NCBI RefSeq assembly: GCF_017571495.1
Contig: NZ_JAGETZ010000007.1
Coordinates: 1-64,000, forward strand
DNA length: 64,000 nucleotides
Reading direction: 5' to 3'
Origin: Hymenobacter negativus
Lineage (GTDB): Bacteria > Bacteroidota > Bacteroidia > Cytophagales > Hymenobacteraceae
Shown here piece after piece: positions 1-9,094 of this stretch. The notes under the pieces are model-generated. The model was not told the origin of the DNA. It did no database searches and saw only the letters and a program-made list of their open reading frames with translations. Each line of letters opens with the position of its first letter. Position 1 is the first letter of the stretch. The position numbers and the translations under genes are program-made.

Positions 1-50
1 TTTTATGTGCACTGCTAATGCAGTGCACATAAAATGTGCACTGCATTAGC
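1..50. repeat. Palindrome with a third partial copy
   Basis: TTTATGTGCACTGC and GCAGTGCACATAAA face each other across a TAAT spacer, a perfect inverted repeat of 14-bp arms. ATGTGCACTGCATTAGC follows at once as a third, direct partial copy. The core GTGCAC is itself palindromic. The element lies at the window edge, so its left neighbour cannot be seen. It could be a terminator hairpin for an upstream gene, a binding site, or the edge of a mobile element. Confidence 0.6.
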
Positions 51-595
51 CGCCCGCCTATTTGTGGTCTAATGTAAAATGCTGAAAATATCAGCTTTTA
101 AGTAAGTGGCCTTACTACTCAATCAGCGCAGCAAGACAGTGGGGTAAGCAAATTCATTTAGTTTTCACTCACCAAAACAGATAATAAATTACTGTCGTTA
201 CAAAGAGTTGCAGCCCCTTGTTACACATCTCTTACTCCCACTGCCAGTGCTTTTAACTGAGGCAATAGTCAACAAGTTAAAGAGGTTGCAAATCTAATAA
301 TATTTAATTGATGGCTATTGTGCTAGAGATAAAAATCCTCGGCAATAATACTATATAAATACGGGTCTCAGGAAGTCAATTTGCTATTATTCCGGCATTT
401 GTTAGTGGTATTGATTTGTTTATATTTTGATAATAATTTATTGTTAACAGTTAAAAATTCAAGATTAAGATAAGGTTGTTCATAATATGCATATTTACTG
501 CTGAAGGCGTTCGCATTTTGATAGCCCAATTAGCGTTTGGTACGTAAGCCAGCCTTTTAACGAATTGCAAGTAACTGTATTCGGTTGTTTGGTGT
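51..595. other. AT-rich non-coding stretch
   Basis: About 545 bases of clearly lower GC than the coding sequence that follows. No open reading frame here has recognisable protein character; a 60-codon minus-strand frame around 451-633 looks like chance. It probably holds the promoter of the DUF3891 gene near its right end, but I see no clear TAnnTTTG box there. The sharp change in composition at about 600 suggests either a long regulatory region or decayed, acquired DNA. Confidence 0.5.
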
Positions 596-1333
596 ATGAT
601 AGTCAACTCCACGCCCGCCGGCTGGCAAATCATCTACCAGCAGGCCCACGCCCTGCTGGCCGCGCAGCTGGCCTGGCACTGGCCGCCCACGCTCCCGCCC
701 GACCGCTGGGTGGGCCTGCTGGCCGCCATTGCCCAGCACGACGACGAGCAGGCCGACTGGCACGGCCGCGGCGGTCACTACGGCCTCACGCCCGCCGGCG
801 CCCCGGCCAACTTCACCCAAAAAGCCTTTTCCATGGAGCAGGCCGCCGGGGTGCAGGCCGCTGCGCGGTTCCAAGGCCGCTGGCGTAGCCTTCTCACCAG
901 CCTGCACCTGAGCTGCCTTTACGAAAGCCTGCGTGGCCAGCAAAAGAACATTGATGCCTTCTTGGACGAGCTACGAGCCCACCAGCGGCAATGGGAGCTG
1001 GAACTGAAAATCACCAAAAAGCAAGCCGACCAAGCCTACGCCCTGCTGCACTGGTGCGACCGGCTCTCGCTCATTCTCTGCCGCCACGAAGTCCCGGAGA
1101 TGGGCCGCGCCGTGGAAATCCACCGCGGGCCCGACGGCACCACCCACACCCTGGCCCAGCCCGAAGCCAGCGGCCCGGTCATCATCCGGCCCTGGCCCTT
1201 CCAGGCCAAGGAAATCGAGGTCAGCGTGGAGGCCAGCATCCTCACCCAGCTTCAGTTCCAGGACGATGCCGAGCTGGCCACTGCCCTGCGCGCGGCCCCC
1301 CTCGAAACCCTCCGCTGGACGCTGCACGCCTAG
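596..1333 (+). CDS. DUF3891 family protein
   Basis: A 245-residue protein matching the DUF3891 family in length and pattern. The N-terminus (MIVNSTPAGWQIIYQQAHALLA) is the typical opening, followed by a run naming the bacterium's own cell side ('HWPP', then 'AAIAQHDDEQADW') with conserved His and Asp residues that could form a metal or catalytic site. No signal peptide or membrane segment is visible, so it is probably cytoplasmic. Its biochemical function is unknown to me. The ATG at 596 starts the conserved N-terminus directly. It is followed 98 bases later by the YihY-like gene on the same strand. Confidence 0.8.
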   Translation: MIVNSTPAGWQIIYQQAHALLAAQLAWHWPPTLPPDRWVGLLAAIAQHDDEQADWHGRGGHYGLTPAGAPANFTQKAFSMEQAAGVQAAARFQGRWRSLLTSLHLSCLYESLRGQQKNIDAFLDELRAHQRQWELELKITKKQADQAYALLHWCDRLSLILCRHEVPEMGRAVEIHRGPDGTTHTLAQPEASGPVIIRPWPFQAKEIEVSVEASILTQLQFQDDAELATALRAAPLETLRWTLHA

Positions 1334-1431
1334 CCGGCTACCGTCGGGCTCCGGCCGCCAATGGCATTGTCGGGCCCAACGCCGCCCGCCACCAGCCGTA
1401 CTAGAAGCAATCAGTCCCGTTTTTCTGCTTC

Positions 1432-2403
1432 ATGGCTACTCATTATAAAATATCCGATGTGCTGGCGGTGCTCAAAGCATCGGCCGGAGAGTTCAGCAAC
1501 AATAACTCCTTTCGGCACGCGGCGGCGCTCTCGTACTACACCATTTTCTCGTTGCCGCCGTTGCTGCTCATCGTCATCACAGTGGCCAGTGCTGCCTACG
1601 GGGGCGAAGCCGTAACCGGCCAGATTTACGGCCAGCTCAAGGGCCTCGTCGGGGCCGAGTCGGCCGCGTTTTTGCAGGAAAGCATTGCCAAATTCACCGT
1701 GCAGCAGCGCGGGCCAGTGGCCACCACCATCGGCGTAGCCACGCTGATTTTCGCGGCTACCACCTTCTTCGTCACCCTCCAGGAAAGCATCAACGACATC
1801 TGGAACCTCAAGGTAAAAACCAACGGCATCGGCATTGGGGCCTTCGTCAAGCAGCGCTTCCTGTCCTTCGGGCTCATCCTGAGCGTGGCCCTGCTGCTGC
1901 TCATTTCCTTTGTGATTAGCGCCGTGCTCAGCGCCTTCACCGGCTGGCTCCAAAAGTTGCTGCCCGAGGTGGGCGTCATTGCCATCCGCCTGGTCGATTT
2001 CGCCCTGTCGCTGGGCGTCACCACGTTGCTCTTCGCCCTGATTTACCGCTTTCTGCCCGATGCCATTATTCGCTGGCGCGACGTGGGCGTGGGCGCCTTC
2101 ATCACGGCCCTGCTCTTCGTAATCGGCAAGTACCTCATCGCCTTCTACATTGCCAAGTCCAACCCCGGCTCGGCGTTTGGGGCGGCTGGTTCGGCCATCG
2201 TGCTGTTGCTGTGGGTCAACTACTCGTCGCTCATCATCTTCTTCGGGGCCGAATTCACCCAGGAATTCGCCGATGCCTTCGGCCAGCGCGTGCAGCCCAA
2301 AGCCCACGCCGTGCGCGTGCGCCTTGAAGAAATAGCCCCCGGCGAGTCAAAAGAGGAAATCGTAACCGGTCGTCCCCGCTCCACCGGCCGCTGGAAATCG
2401 TAG
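1432..2403 (+). CDS. YihY/virulence factor BrkB family membrane protein
   Basis: A 323-residue inner-membrane protein of the YihY/BrkB family. It opens with a soluble segment and the family pattern in which a conserved RHAAALSYYTIFSLPPLLL leads into the first membrane helix (about residues 28-55). Further hydrophobic helices follow near residues 95-120, 140-170, 185-205, 215-240 and 245-270, giving about six. The last 50 residues are charged and cytoplasmic. Members have been annotated as ribonuclease BN by an old error; the true function, possibly transport, is not settled. ATG at 1432 is well placed, and a strong hairpin terminator follows the stop. Confidence 0.9.
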   Translation: MATHYKISDVLAVLKASAGEFSNNNSFRHAAALSYYTIFSLPPLLLIVITVASAAYGGEAVTGQIYGQLKGLVGAESAAFLQESIAKFTVQQRGPVATTIGVATLIFAATTFFVTLQESINDIWNLKVKTNGIGIGAFVKQRFLSFGLILSVALLLLISFVISAVLSAFTGWLQKLLPEVGVIAIRLVDFALSLGVTTLLFALIYRFLPDAIIRWRDVGVGAFITALLFVIGKYLIAFYIAKSNPGSAFGAAGSAIVLLLWVNYSSLIIFFGAEFTQEFADAFGQRVQPKAHAVRVRLEEIAPGESKEEIVTGRPRSTGRWKS

Positions 2404-2416
2404 GGCAAGCCCCACG

Positions 2417-2452
2417 AAAAAGGGCCGGCGATGAGCCGGCCCTTTTCTTTTT
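2417..2452. terminator. Bidirectional intrinsic terminator
   Basis: AAAAGGGCCGGC (2418-2429) pairs perfectly with GCCGGCCCTTTT (2435-2446) across a GATGA loop, with a T-rich tail on the plus strand and an A-rich flank that gives a T tail on the minus strand. It lies between the converging YihY-like and rlmN genes and can serve both. Confidence 0.9.
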
Positions 2453-2472
2453 GAGTACTTCTGAGCAGGCCT

Positions 2473-3552
2473 TTAAGCGGCCGTTTTCTCTTCCTTCACT
2501 GCCAGCTGTCCGCAAGCCGCATCAATGTCCTTGCCCCGCGAGCGGCGGATGTTGGTTTGCACGCCGCGGTCGGCCAAGTACTTGTGGAAGGCGGTGATTT
2601 TGTCGGCCTCCGCATTCTGGTAGCTCGCGTTTTCGATGGGGTTATACTCAATCAGATTCACCTTGCAGGGCAGCCACTTCGCAATCTTGAAGAGGTGCTC
2701 GGCATCGTCCAGCCCGTCGTTGAAGCCATCGAATACGATGTATTCATACGTCACCTTGCGCCCGGTTTTCTGGTGGTAATACTGGAGGGCTTCCTTCAGC
2801 GCAGCCAGCGAGTTGGCTTCGTTGATGGGCATGATTTCGTTGCGCTTGGCATCGGTAGGCGCGTGCAGCGAGAGGGCCAGGTTGGCCTTCACGTCGTCAT
2901 CGGCCAGCTTCTTAATCATCTTGGCAATGCCGGCCGTGCTGATGGTGATGCGGCGCGGGGCCATGTTTAGCCCGTCGGGCGCGGTGATGCGGCGCACGCT
3001 TTCCACCACGTTGGCGTAGTTGAGCAGCGGCTCGCCCATGCCCATGTACACGATGTTGGTGAGCGGCGTGCCGTACTGCGCCTCGCACTGCTCCCGGATG
3101 CGCACCACCTGGTCATAAATCTCGGCCGCGTCGAGGTTGCGCTTGCGGTCCATGTAGCCGGTGGCGCAAAACTTACACGTCAGCGAGCAGCCTACTTGGC
3201 TCGAGATGCAGGCCGTCATCCGCGTATCGTGCGGAATCAGTACGCCCTCCACCACGTTGCCATCGTAGAGCCGGAAGGCCGATTTGATGGTGCCGTCGTT
3301 GCTGAGCTGCTTGTTCTGCACCGTCACGCCGTTTATTACAAAGTGCTGGTCCAGCAGCTCGCGGGTGGCGACCGAGATGTTGTTCATCTCCTCAAAGGTG
3401 GCGGCGGTATTCTTCCACAGCCACTCCGTCACCTGCTTGGCGCGGAAGGGCTTCTCGCCGTGCTCCACCATAAAGGCCTTGAGCTCGTCGGGCGAGGTTT
3501 TGCGGATATCACGCTTCTTGACAACGGGGGCGAGGGGCAGTTCCAGTAACAT
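2473..3552 (-). CDS. rlmN: 23S rRNA (adenine(2503)-C(2))-methyltransferase RlmN
   Basis: Radical-SAM methyltransferase that methylates C2 of A2503 in 23S rRNA and, in E. coli, A37 of some tRNAs. The radical-SAM motif CX3CX2C is at residues 122-129 (CSLTCKFC), and the protein has the usual length (359 residues). A longer frame reaches 3657, but the conserved family N-terminus (MLLELPLAPVVKKRD) begins at the ATG at 3552, and a TATCTTTG box sits only four bases upstream of it, so 3552 is the start. It converges with the YihY-like gene and shares its terminator. Identification is firm. Confidence 0.95.
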   Translation of the reverse strand: MLLELPLAPVVKKRDIRKTSPDELKAFMVEHGEKPFRAKQVTEWLWKNTAATFEEMNNISVATRELLDQHFVINGVTVQNKQLSNDGTIKSAFRLYDGNVVEGVLIPHDTRMTACISSQVGCSLTCKFCATGYMDRKRNLDAAEIYDQVVRIREQCEAQYGTPLTNIVYMGMGEPLLNYANVVESVRRITAPDGLNMAPRRITISTAGIAKMIKKLADDDVKANLALSLHAPTDAKRNEIMPINEANSLAALKEALQYYHQKTGRKVTYEYIVFDGFNDGLDDAEHLFKIAKWLPCKVNLIEYNPIENASYQNAEADKITAFHKYLADRGVQTNIRRSRGKDIDAACGQLAVKEEKTAA

Positions 3553-3556
3553 AGTG

Positions 3557-3564
3557 CAAAGATA
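3557..3564 (-). promoter_or_regulatory. TAnnTTTG promoter box of rlmN
   Basis: Read on the minus strand this is TATCTTTG, an exact match to the Bacteroidota -7 consensus. Only CACT separates it from the ATG, which predicts a leaderless or nearly leaderless transcript. No clear -33 TTG element is visible. Confidence 0.65.
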
Positions 3565-3671
3565 CAAGCCAGCAGGGCGTTGGGTTCCCGGCCAGCGGAT
3601 GTAGTTAGTTACGCATCGTGTAGTTTGCATCAATCCTAGCTGCCCATCAGCTTCCATTCATCAGCCAATAA

Positions 3672-4235
3672 ATGCAAACCGAATCCCAAGCCCCACCAGA
3701 AACCCGTTATCTGTTCGCGTATAGTGTTTTTGAGTACGCTGCTATTCAGGTGCTGCAGGCAGATTGCGTTCGGAATTGCAAAGACCGTCAAAAGGGTGAA
3801 GCGTATCATAAATTCATCAAGTGGCTACCGAAGCCCAATGAACTCCTCGTCTCCACGCTATACGCTTACGCCGACCTGAGCTTACCCAAAAGATTCAACT
3901 GCATTTTTCACTGCGCTAATCCTCGGGATTATTATGTGCTGATGAATTACGAGCTTACTCAAAGTGTTCTGAATGGCTGGTTCCCAATTGAGAGCATTGA
4001 ACACGGGCATAGGCATTTTTGTGTCTTCTGCTTTGAAGGGGAAGTGCCAGCCATTTTTAATCTCTTATGCAAGGAAGATGGTCGATTCCTAGAGCCGCCA
4101 GAGTGGAAGTGGAGAGCTAAATTGGGTTTCTGCAATGTCCATGATTTGCCAGCAATAACTGCGCGTTGGGAGAAGGACACGCGTCTGAAGGAAAAATATG
4201 GCAATGACTGGGTAAATAATTATGATGAGGAATGA
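3672..4235 (+). CDS. Uncharacterised protein, low-GC orphan
   Basis: A 187-residue protein I do not recognise. It has no signal peptide or membrane helix and many aromatic and Cys residues: Cys-Arg-Asn-Cys near residues 32-35, a HFCVFCF segment near 114-120, and a Trp-rich stretch (PPEWKWRAKLGF) near 142-153. Its base composition is noticeably more AT-rich than its neighbours, and the codon choices differ from the GC-rich third positions elsewhere, suggesting recent acquisition. It lies between the divergent rlmN gene and the thiamine locus, with no operon partner. ATG at 3672 is the only good start. It could be cargo of a past insertion, but no insertion ends are visible. Confidence 0.6.
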   Translation: MQTESQAPPETRYLFAYSVFEYAAIQVLQADCVRNCKDRQKGEAYHKFIKWLPKPNELLVSTLYAYADLSLPKRFNCIFHCANPRDYYVLMNYELTQSVLNGWFPIESIEHGHRHFCVFCFEGEVPAIFNLLCKEDGRFLEPPEWKWRAKLGFCNVHDLPAITARWEKDTRLKEKYGNDWVNNYDEE

Positions 4236-4374
4236 GGCCACAGTGGCCTATGCATGAGTACTAAATTTTAGCCTGCCGCAAGTGTAGCTGCTGAAGCTAT
4301 TATCGAGTGAAGTGTCGGCCAGCATATTTGCGCACCCGCCGATTTTCTTCATTAGGATAAATGCGTCCGCTCGC
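4236..4374. other. Intergenic stretch upstream of the thiamine promoter
   Basis: The space between the orphan gene and the thiamine promoter. I see no open reading frame, repeat or hairpin of note. It probably contains upstream promoter elements only. Confidence 0.4.
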
Positions 4375-4382
4375 TATCTTCG
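4375..4382 (+). promoter_or_regulatory. Probable promoter box of the thiamine operon
   Basis: TATCTTCG differs from the TAnnTTTG consensus at one base and lies about 9 bases before the first paired strand of the TPP aptamer, where the transcript would be expected to start. Confidence 0.5.
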
Positions 4383-4390
4383 CCGCATAA

Positions 4391-4472
4391 ACTTTAGGGG
4401 TGCTGCGCATTGCCGCGGCTGAGATGATACCCTTGGAACCTGATTCTGGCTAATACCAGCGAAGGGAAAAGT
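4391..4472 (+). ncRNA. TPP riboswitch (THI element)
   Basis: A clear thiamine pyrophosphate aptamer. It holds the conserved GGGGTGC start, the CTGAGA internal loop at 4419-4424, the ATACCC segment, GGAACCTGAT at 4435-4444, CTGGCTAATACCAGCG, and the closing GAAGGGAA. It lies 96 bases before thiS and is expected to shut off the thiS-thiC-thiD-thiE-thiG-thiH operon when TPP is plentiful. A GC-rich segment (about 4480-4525) between aptamer and thiS probably forms the expression platform; without a T tract, control is more likely at translation initiation or through long-range pairing. Confidence 0.95.
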
Positions 4473-4567
4473 ACTGGTCCGCATCGCGGCTGCCTTTCGG
4501 GGCGGGCCGTGGCCGGCACCCACTATTGTTTATGGCGTTTTCCTGTCCCAACTACTCCCTGGTTGCC

Positions 4568-4771
4568 ATGGTTTGCTACGTAAACAATATTGCCTACGAA
4601 GCCGCTGAAAACCAGCTGCTCCTCGACCTGCTCGCCGCCCGTGGCATCACCGAGCCCCGCGGCCTCGCCGTGGCCGTGAACGACGCCGTGGTACCCCGCG
4701 CCGACTGGTCCACCCACGCCCTGCATGCCCACGACCGGGTCACCATCATCCGCGCCACGCAGGGTGGGTAG
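4568..4771 (+). CDS. thiS: Sulfur carrier protein ThiS
   Basis: A 67-residue ubiquitin-fold sulfur carrier for the thiazole ring. The C-terminal Gly-Gly (ATQGG) is intact; this is the site adenylated by ThiF and converted to a thiocarboxylate. An upstream in-frame ATG at 4526 would add 14 residues, but the family N-terminus (MVCYVNNIAYEA) starts at 4568, matching the usual 65-67 residue length. It is the first gene after the riboswitch and is followed by thiC after 42 bases. No ThiF is encoded in the window, so activation depends on a gene elsewhere. Confidence 0.93.
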   Translation: MVCYVNNIAYEAAENQLLLDLLAARGITEPRGLAVAVNDAVVPRADWSTHALHAHDRVTIIRATQGG

Positions 4772-4813
4772 GGGCGCCAATCATCAACATTTCACCGTCA
4801 TACCGTTCGATAG

Positions 4814-6691
<1,878 letters not shown>

Positions 6692-6715
6692 CACGGGCGA
6701 CTAAAAAAATCGGTT

Positions 6716-6750
6716 ATGCTTCGTCGCTCGCTGCATGACGGTCTGAATAC
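6716..6750. repeat. Degenerate half of the REP-like palindrome
   Basis: TATGCTTCG, CGCTCG and GCATGACGGTC in this thiC-thiD gap match, with small gaps, the right arm of the palindrome at 8975-9064 (ATGCTTCGACTGCGCTCAAC then ATGACG). It looks like a decayed half copy of the same family. Confidence 0.4.
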
Positions 6751-6758
6751 CCCAAATA

Positions 6759-7544
6759 ATGACCCACCCAATCCGCCCTTATGCCCTCTCCATTGCCGGC
6801 TTCGACCCCAGCGCGGGCGCGGGCCTGCTCGCCGACGTGAAAACGCTGGAAGCCTACGGCGTGTATGGCTTGGGCGCCTGCACGGCTCTCACCGTGCAGA
6901 ACGATATGACGTTTGAGCGCGTGAGCTGGGTGCCTACTGTTGAAATTCGGGACCAGATTCAGATTCTATTCGCCCGCTTCAAGGTTGATTTCATCAAAAT
7001 CGGTCTCGTGGAGAGTCTGGCGCAGCTACTGGAACTGGTGCGCTGGATGAAAAGCCAGAACTCCAGCCTGCAAATAATATGGGACCCCGTGCTGAAAGCC
7101 ACCGCCGGCTACGAGTTCCACTTGGCCCCTGACCAGGAATTAGTGCGAGCTCTCTGTTCCGAAGTGGCCCTCATCACTCCCAATCAGCCTGAAATGCTGC
7201 GCCTATGGCCGGCCGATTCAGCTGAGACGGCCGCGCGGGTGGTGAGTAGGTTCTGCCCGGTGCTGCTGAAGGGCGGGCACGCTACGGGCGACCTGGCGAC
7301 TGACGTGCTACTGGCCGAAGGCGCGCGGCACGAGTTTTCGGTGCCGCGCTTAGCGCACGGCGAGAAACATGGCAGTGGCTGCGTGCTGTCGGCTGCGGTA
7401 CTGGCCGGCCTCGCGAAAGGGCAGGGGCTGGTGGACGCCTGCCGATTAGCCAAGGGCTACACCAGCGCTTTTCTGGGCAGCAACGAGACGCTGTTGGGTT
7501 TCCATTCTATCAACGGGTATGAGCCCGCTCTCCATTTTGTATGA
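6759..7544 (+). CDS. thiD: Hydroxymethylpyrimidine (phosphate) kinase ThiD
   Basis: Phosphorylates HMP and HMP-phosphate to HMP-pyrophosphate. The 261-residue length fits the ribokinase-like family. It shows the N-terminal AGFDPSAGAG substrate loop (about residues 11-20), a DPVLKATAG segment near 111, and the HGSGCVLSAA anion-hole and catalytic Asp region near 204-213; the usual Asp-Thr of GTGCT is replaced by SGCV, as in some Bacteroidota relatives. It overlaps thiE by four bases (ATGA), so the two are probably translationally coupled. Confidence 0.92.
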   Translation: MTHPIRPYALSIAGFDPSAGAGLLADVKTLEAYGVYGLGACTALTVQNDMTFERVSWVPTVEIRDQIQILFARFKVDFIKIGLVESLAQLLELVRWMKSQNSSLQIIWDPVLKATAGYEFHLAPDQELVRALCSEVALITPNQPEMLRLWPADSAETAARVVSRFCPVLLKGGHATGDLATDVLLAEGARHEFSVPRLAHGEKHGSGCVLSAAVLAGLAKGQGLVDACRLAKGYTSAFLGSNETLLGFHSINGYEPALHFV

Positions 7545-8167
7545 AAATCAATCGTCTTCATTACATCACAACCAATCCCGAGGCCGCTGAGCTGGCTTGC
7601 CAGGGCGGAGTCCGGTGGGTGCAGCTTCGGGTGAAAAACCAACCTTACGCCACTTGGAAGCAGTTGGCGTTGGATACCCAGGCCGTGTGCCATCATTACG
7701 ACGCGGTGCTCATCATCAACGATAACCCGCGCCTGGCTCAGGAAATCGGGGCTGATGGAGTGCATCTAGGCAAAGAAGATGTTCCGCCGGCCGAAGCCCG
7801 CGCCATGCTAGGTTCCGGCTTTACCATCGGTGGCACGGCCAACACATTTGCCGATGTGGAGCGGCTGGCCGCGGCTGGCGTGGACTACATCGGGCTGGGA
7901 CCGTTCCGCTTCACCAGCACCAAGGAGAAGCTCAGCCCAATCTTGGGGTTGGCGGGCTACGCTGACATTCTGAGCCGGTGCCGGGCGGCCGGAATTGCGG
8001 TGCCCATTATCGGCATTGGCGGCATCACACTGGCTGATGTGGTGGGCTTGCGCGAAACGGGGCTGCACGGGGTGGCGGTGTCGGGGGCCATTGGGGCGGC
8101 AGCCGAGCCGGTGGCTGCAGCAAGTCAATTTGTTGAATTACTCACAACTTCTACTCCCGCTATATGA
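7541..8167 (+). CDS. thiE: Thiamine phosphate synthase ThiE
   Basis: Joins HMP-pyrophosphate to the thiazole phosphate carboxylate to give thiamine phosphate. The 208-residue TIM barrel carries VQLRVKN for pyrophosphate contact (residues 27-33), INDNPRLA, GADGVHLGKED (71-81), GGTANT (94-99) and the phosphate loops GIGGIT and GVAVSGAI. The start overlaps the thiD stop, and the gene overlaps thiG by four bases. A second, more divergent ThiE-like gene lies at 10431-11042; this copy has the full set of conserved motifs and is the likelier active enzyme. Confidence 0.95.
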   Translation: MKINRLHYITTNPEAAELACQGGVRWVQLRVKNQPYATWKQLALDTQAVCHHYDAVLIINDNPRLAQEIGADGVHLGKEDVPPAEARAMLGSGFTIGGTANTFADVERLAAAGVDYIGLGPFRFTSTKEKLSPILGLAGYADILSRCRAAGIAVPIIGIGGITLADVVGLRETGLHGVAVSGAIGAAAEPVAAASQFVELLTTSTPAI

Positions 8168-8946
8168 CTACGCAACCCCTCGTAATTGCCGACCGCACGT
8201 TTTCGTCGCGGCTGTTCACCGGCACCGGTAAGTTTGGCTCGTCGCAGTTGATGGAAGAAGCACTGCTAGCCTCCGGCTCGGAACTGGTGACGGTGGCCCT
8301 GAAACGGGTGGACGTGGCCGATGCCGAGGACGACATCCTGCGTCACCTCGCGCATCCGCAGTTCCACCTGCTGCCCAATACGTCGGGCGTACGCACGGCC
8401 CGGGAGGCCGTATTTGCTGCCCAGCTGGCCCGCGAGGCGTTAGAAACCAACTGGCTCAAGCTCGAAATCCACCCCGACCCCAAATACTTACTACCCGACC
8501 CCATCGAGACCCTGAAAGCCGCCGAGGAACTGGTGAAGCTGGGCTTCGTCGTGCTGCCCTACATCCACGCCGACCCGGTGCTGTGCAAGCGCTTGGAAGA
8601 AGTGGGCGTGGCGGCCGTGATGCCCCTGGGCTCGCCCATCGGCTCGAATAAGGGCCTACTGACACGGGAGTTTCTGGAAATCATCATCGGTCAGAGCCGG
8701 GTGCCGGTGGTGGTTGATGCCGGGATTGGGGCGCCCTCGCACGCCGCCGCCGCCCTGGAAATGGGGGCTGATGCTGTACTGGTGAACACGGCCATTGCGG
8801 TGGCCGGGCAGCCAGTGGCCATGGCTACCGCCTTCCGCCTAGCAGTAGAAGCCGGGCGCATGGCCTACGAGGCCCGACTGGCCGCGCCGGTGGCACATGG
8901 CGAGGCCGTGGCCAGCTCGCCCCTCACCGCATTTCTGGACATTTAG
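8164..8946 (+). CDS. thiG: Thiazole synthase ThiG
   Basis: Builds the thiazole ring from 1-deoxy-xylulose 5-phosphate, dehydroglycine and ThiS thiocarboxylate. The 260-residue TIM barrel opens with the family pattern FSSRLFTGTGKFGS, has EIHPDPKYLLPD near residues 101-112 and the phosphate-binding GIGAPSHAA and GADAVLVNTAIA loops. It follows thiE with a four-base overlap. A palindromic repeat separates it from thiH, its partner that supplies dehydroglycine. Confidence 0.95.
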   Translation: MTTQPLVIADRTFSSRLFTGTGKFGSSQLMEEALLASGSELVTVALKRVDVADAEDDILRHLAHPQFHLLPNTSGVRTAREAVFAAQLAREALETNWLKLEIHPDPKYLLPDPIETLKAAEELVKLGFVVLPYIHADPVLCKRLEEVGVAAVMPLGSPIGSNKGLLTREFLEIIIGQSRVPVVVDAGIGAPSHAAAALEMGADAVLVNTAIAVAGQPVAMATAFRLAVEAGRMAYEARLAAPVAHGEAVASSPLTAFLDI

Positions 8947-8974
8947 CATAGAGAAAGAACATCACCGAAAAACG

Positions 8975-9064
8975 GTCATGCTGAGCGCAGTCGAAGCATC
9001 TCTACTATAGCAGTAAATCTGATTACTTGCACAGTAGAGATGCTTCGACTGCGCTCAACATGAC
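8975..9064. repeat. REP-like palindrome between thiG and thiH
   Basis: Two 32-base arms, 8975-9006 and 9033-9064, are inverted copies with one mismatch: GTCATGCTGAGCGCAGTCGA then AGCATCTCTACT, and its complement. The 26-base spacer holds TAGCAGTAA. Related copies lie at 12236-12350 and 23125-23229, with half copies at 6716-6750 and 43394-43425. In RNA it would form a very stable hairpin within the operon and could reduce thiH expression or protect the upstream message. Confidence 0.85.
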
Positions 9065-9094
9065 GTGCCAAAAAAATTCACTCAAAACAAATCC

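Noticed and set aside
451..633. A 60-codon minus-strand frame at the left edge
   Set aside because: Overlaps the DUF3891 start, has no signal, motif or good context.
1411..2307. A 298-codon minus-strand frame opposite the YihY gene
   Set aside because: Shadow of the plus-strand membrane protein gene; composition is Gly/His/Gln-rich without motifs.
8975..9064. Intrinsic terminator ending the thi operon before thiH
   Set aside because: The hairpin has no T run and belongs to a dispersed palindrome family; attenuation is possible but a full stop is not supported.
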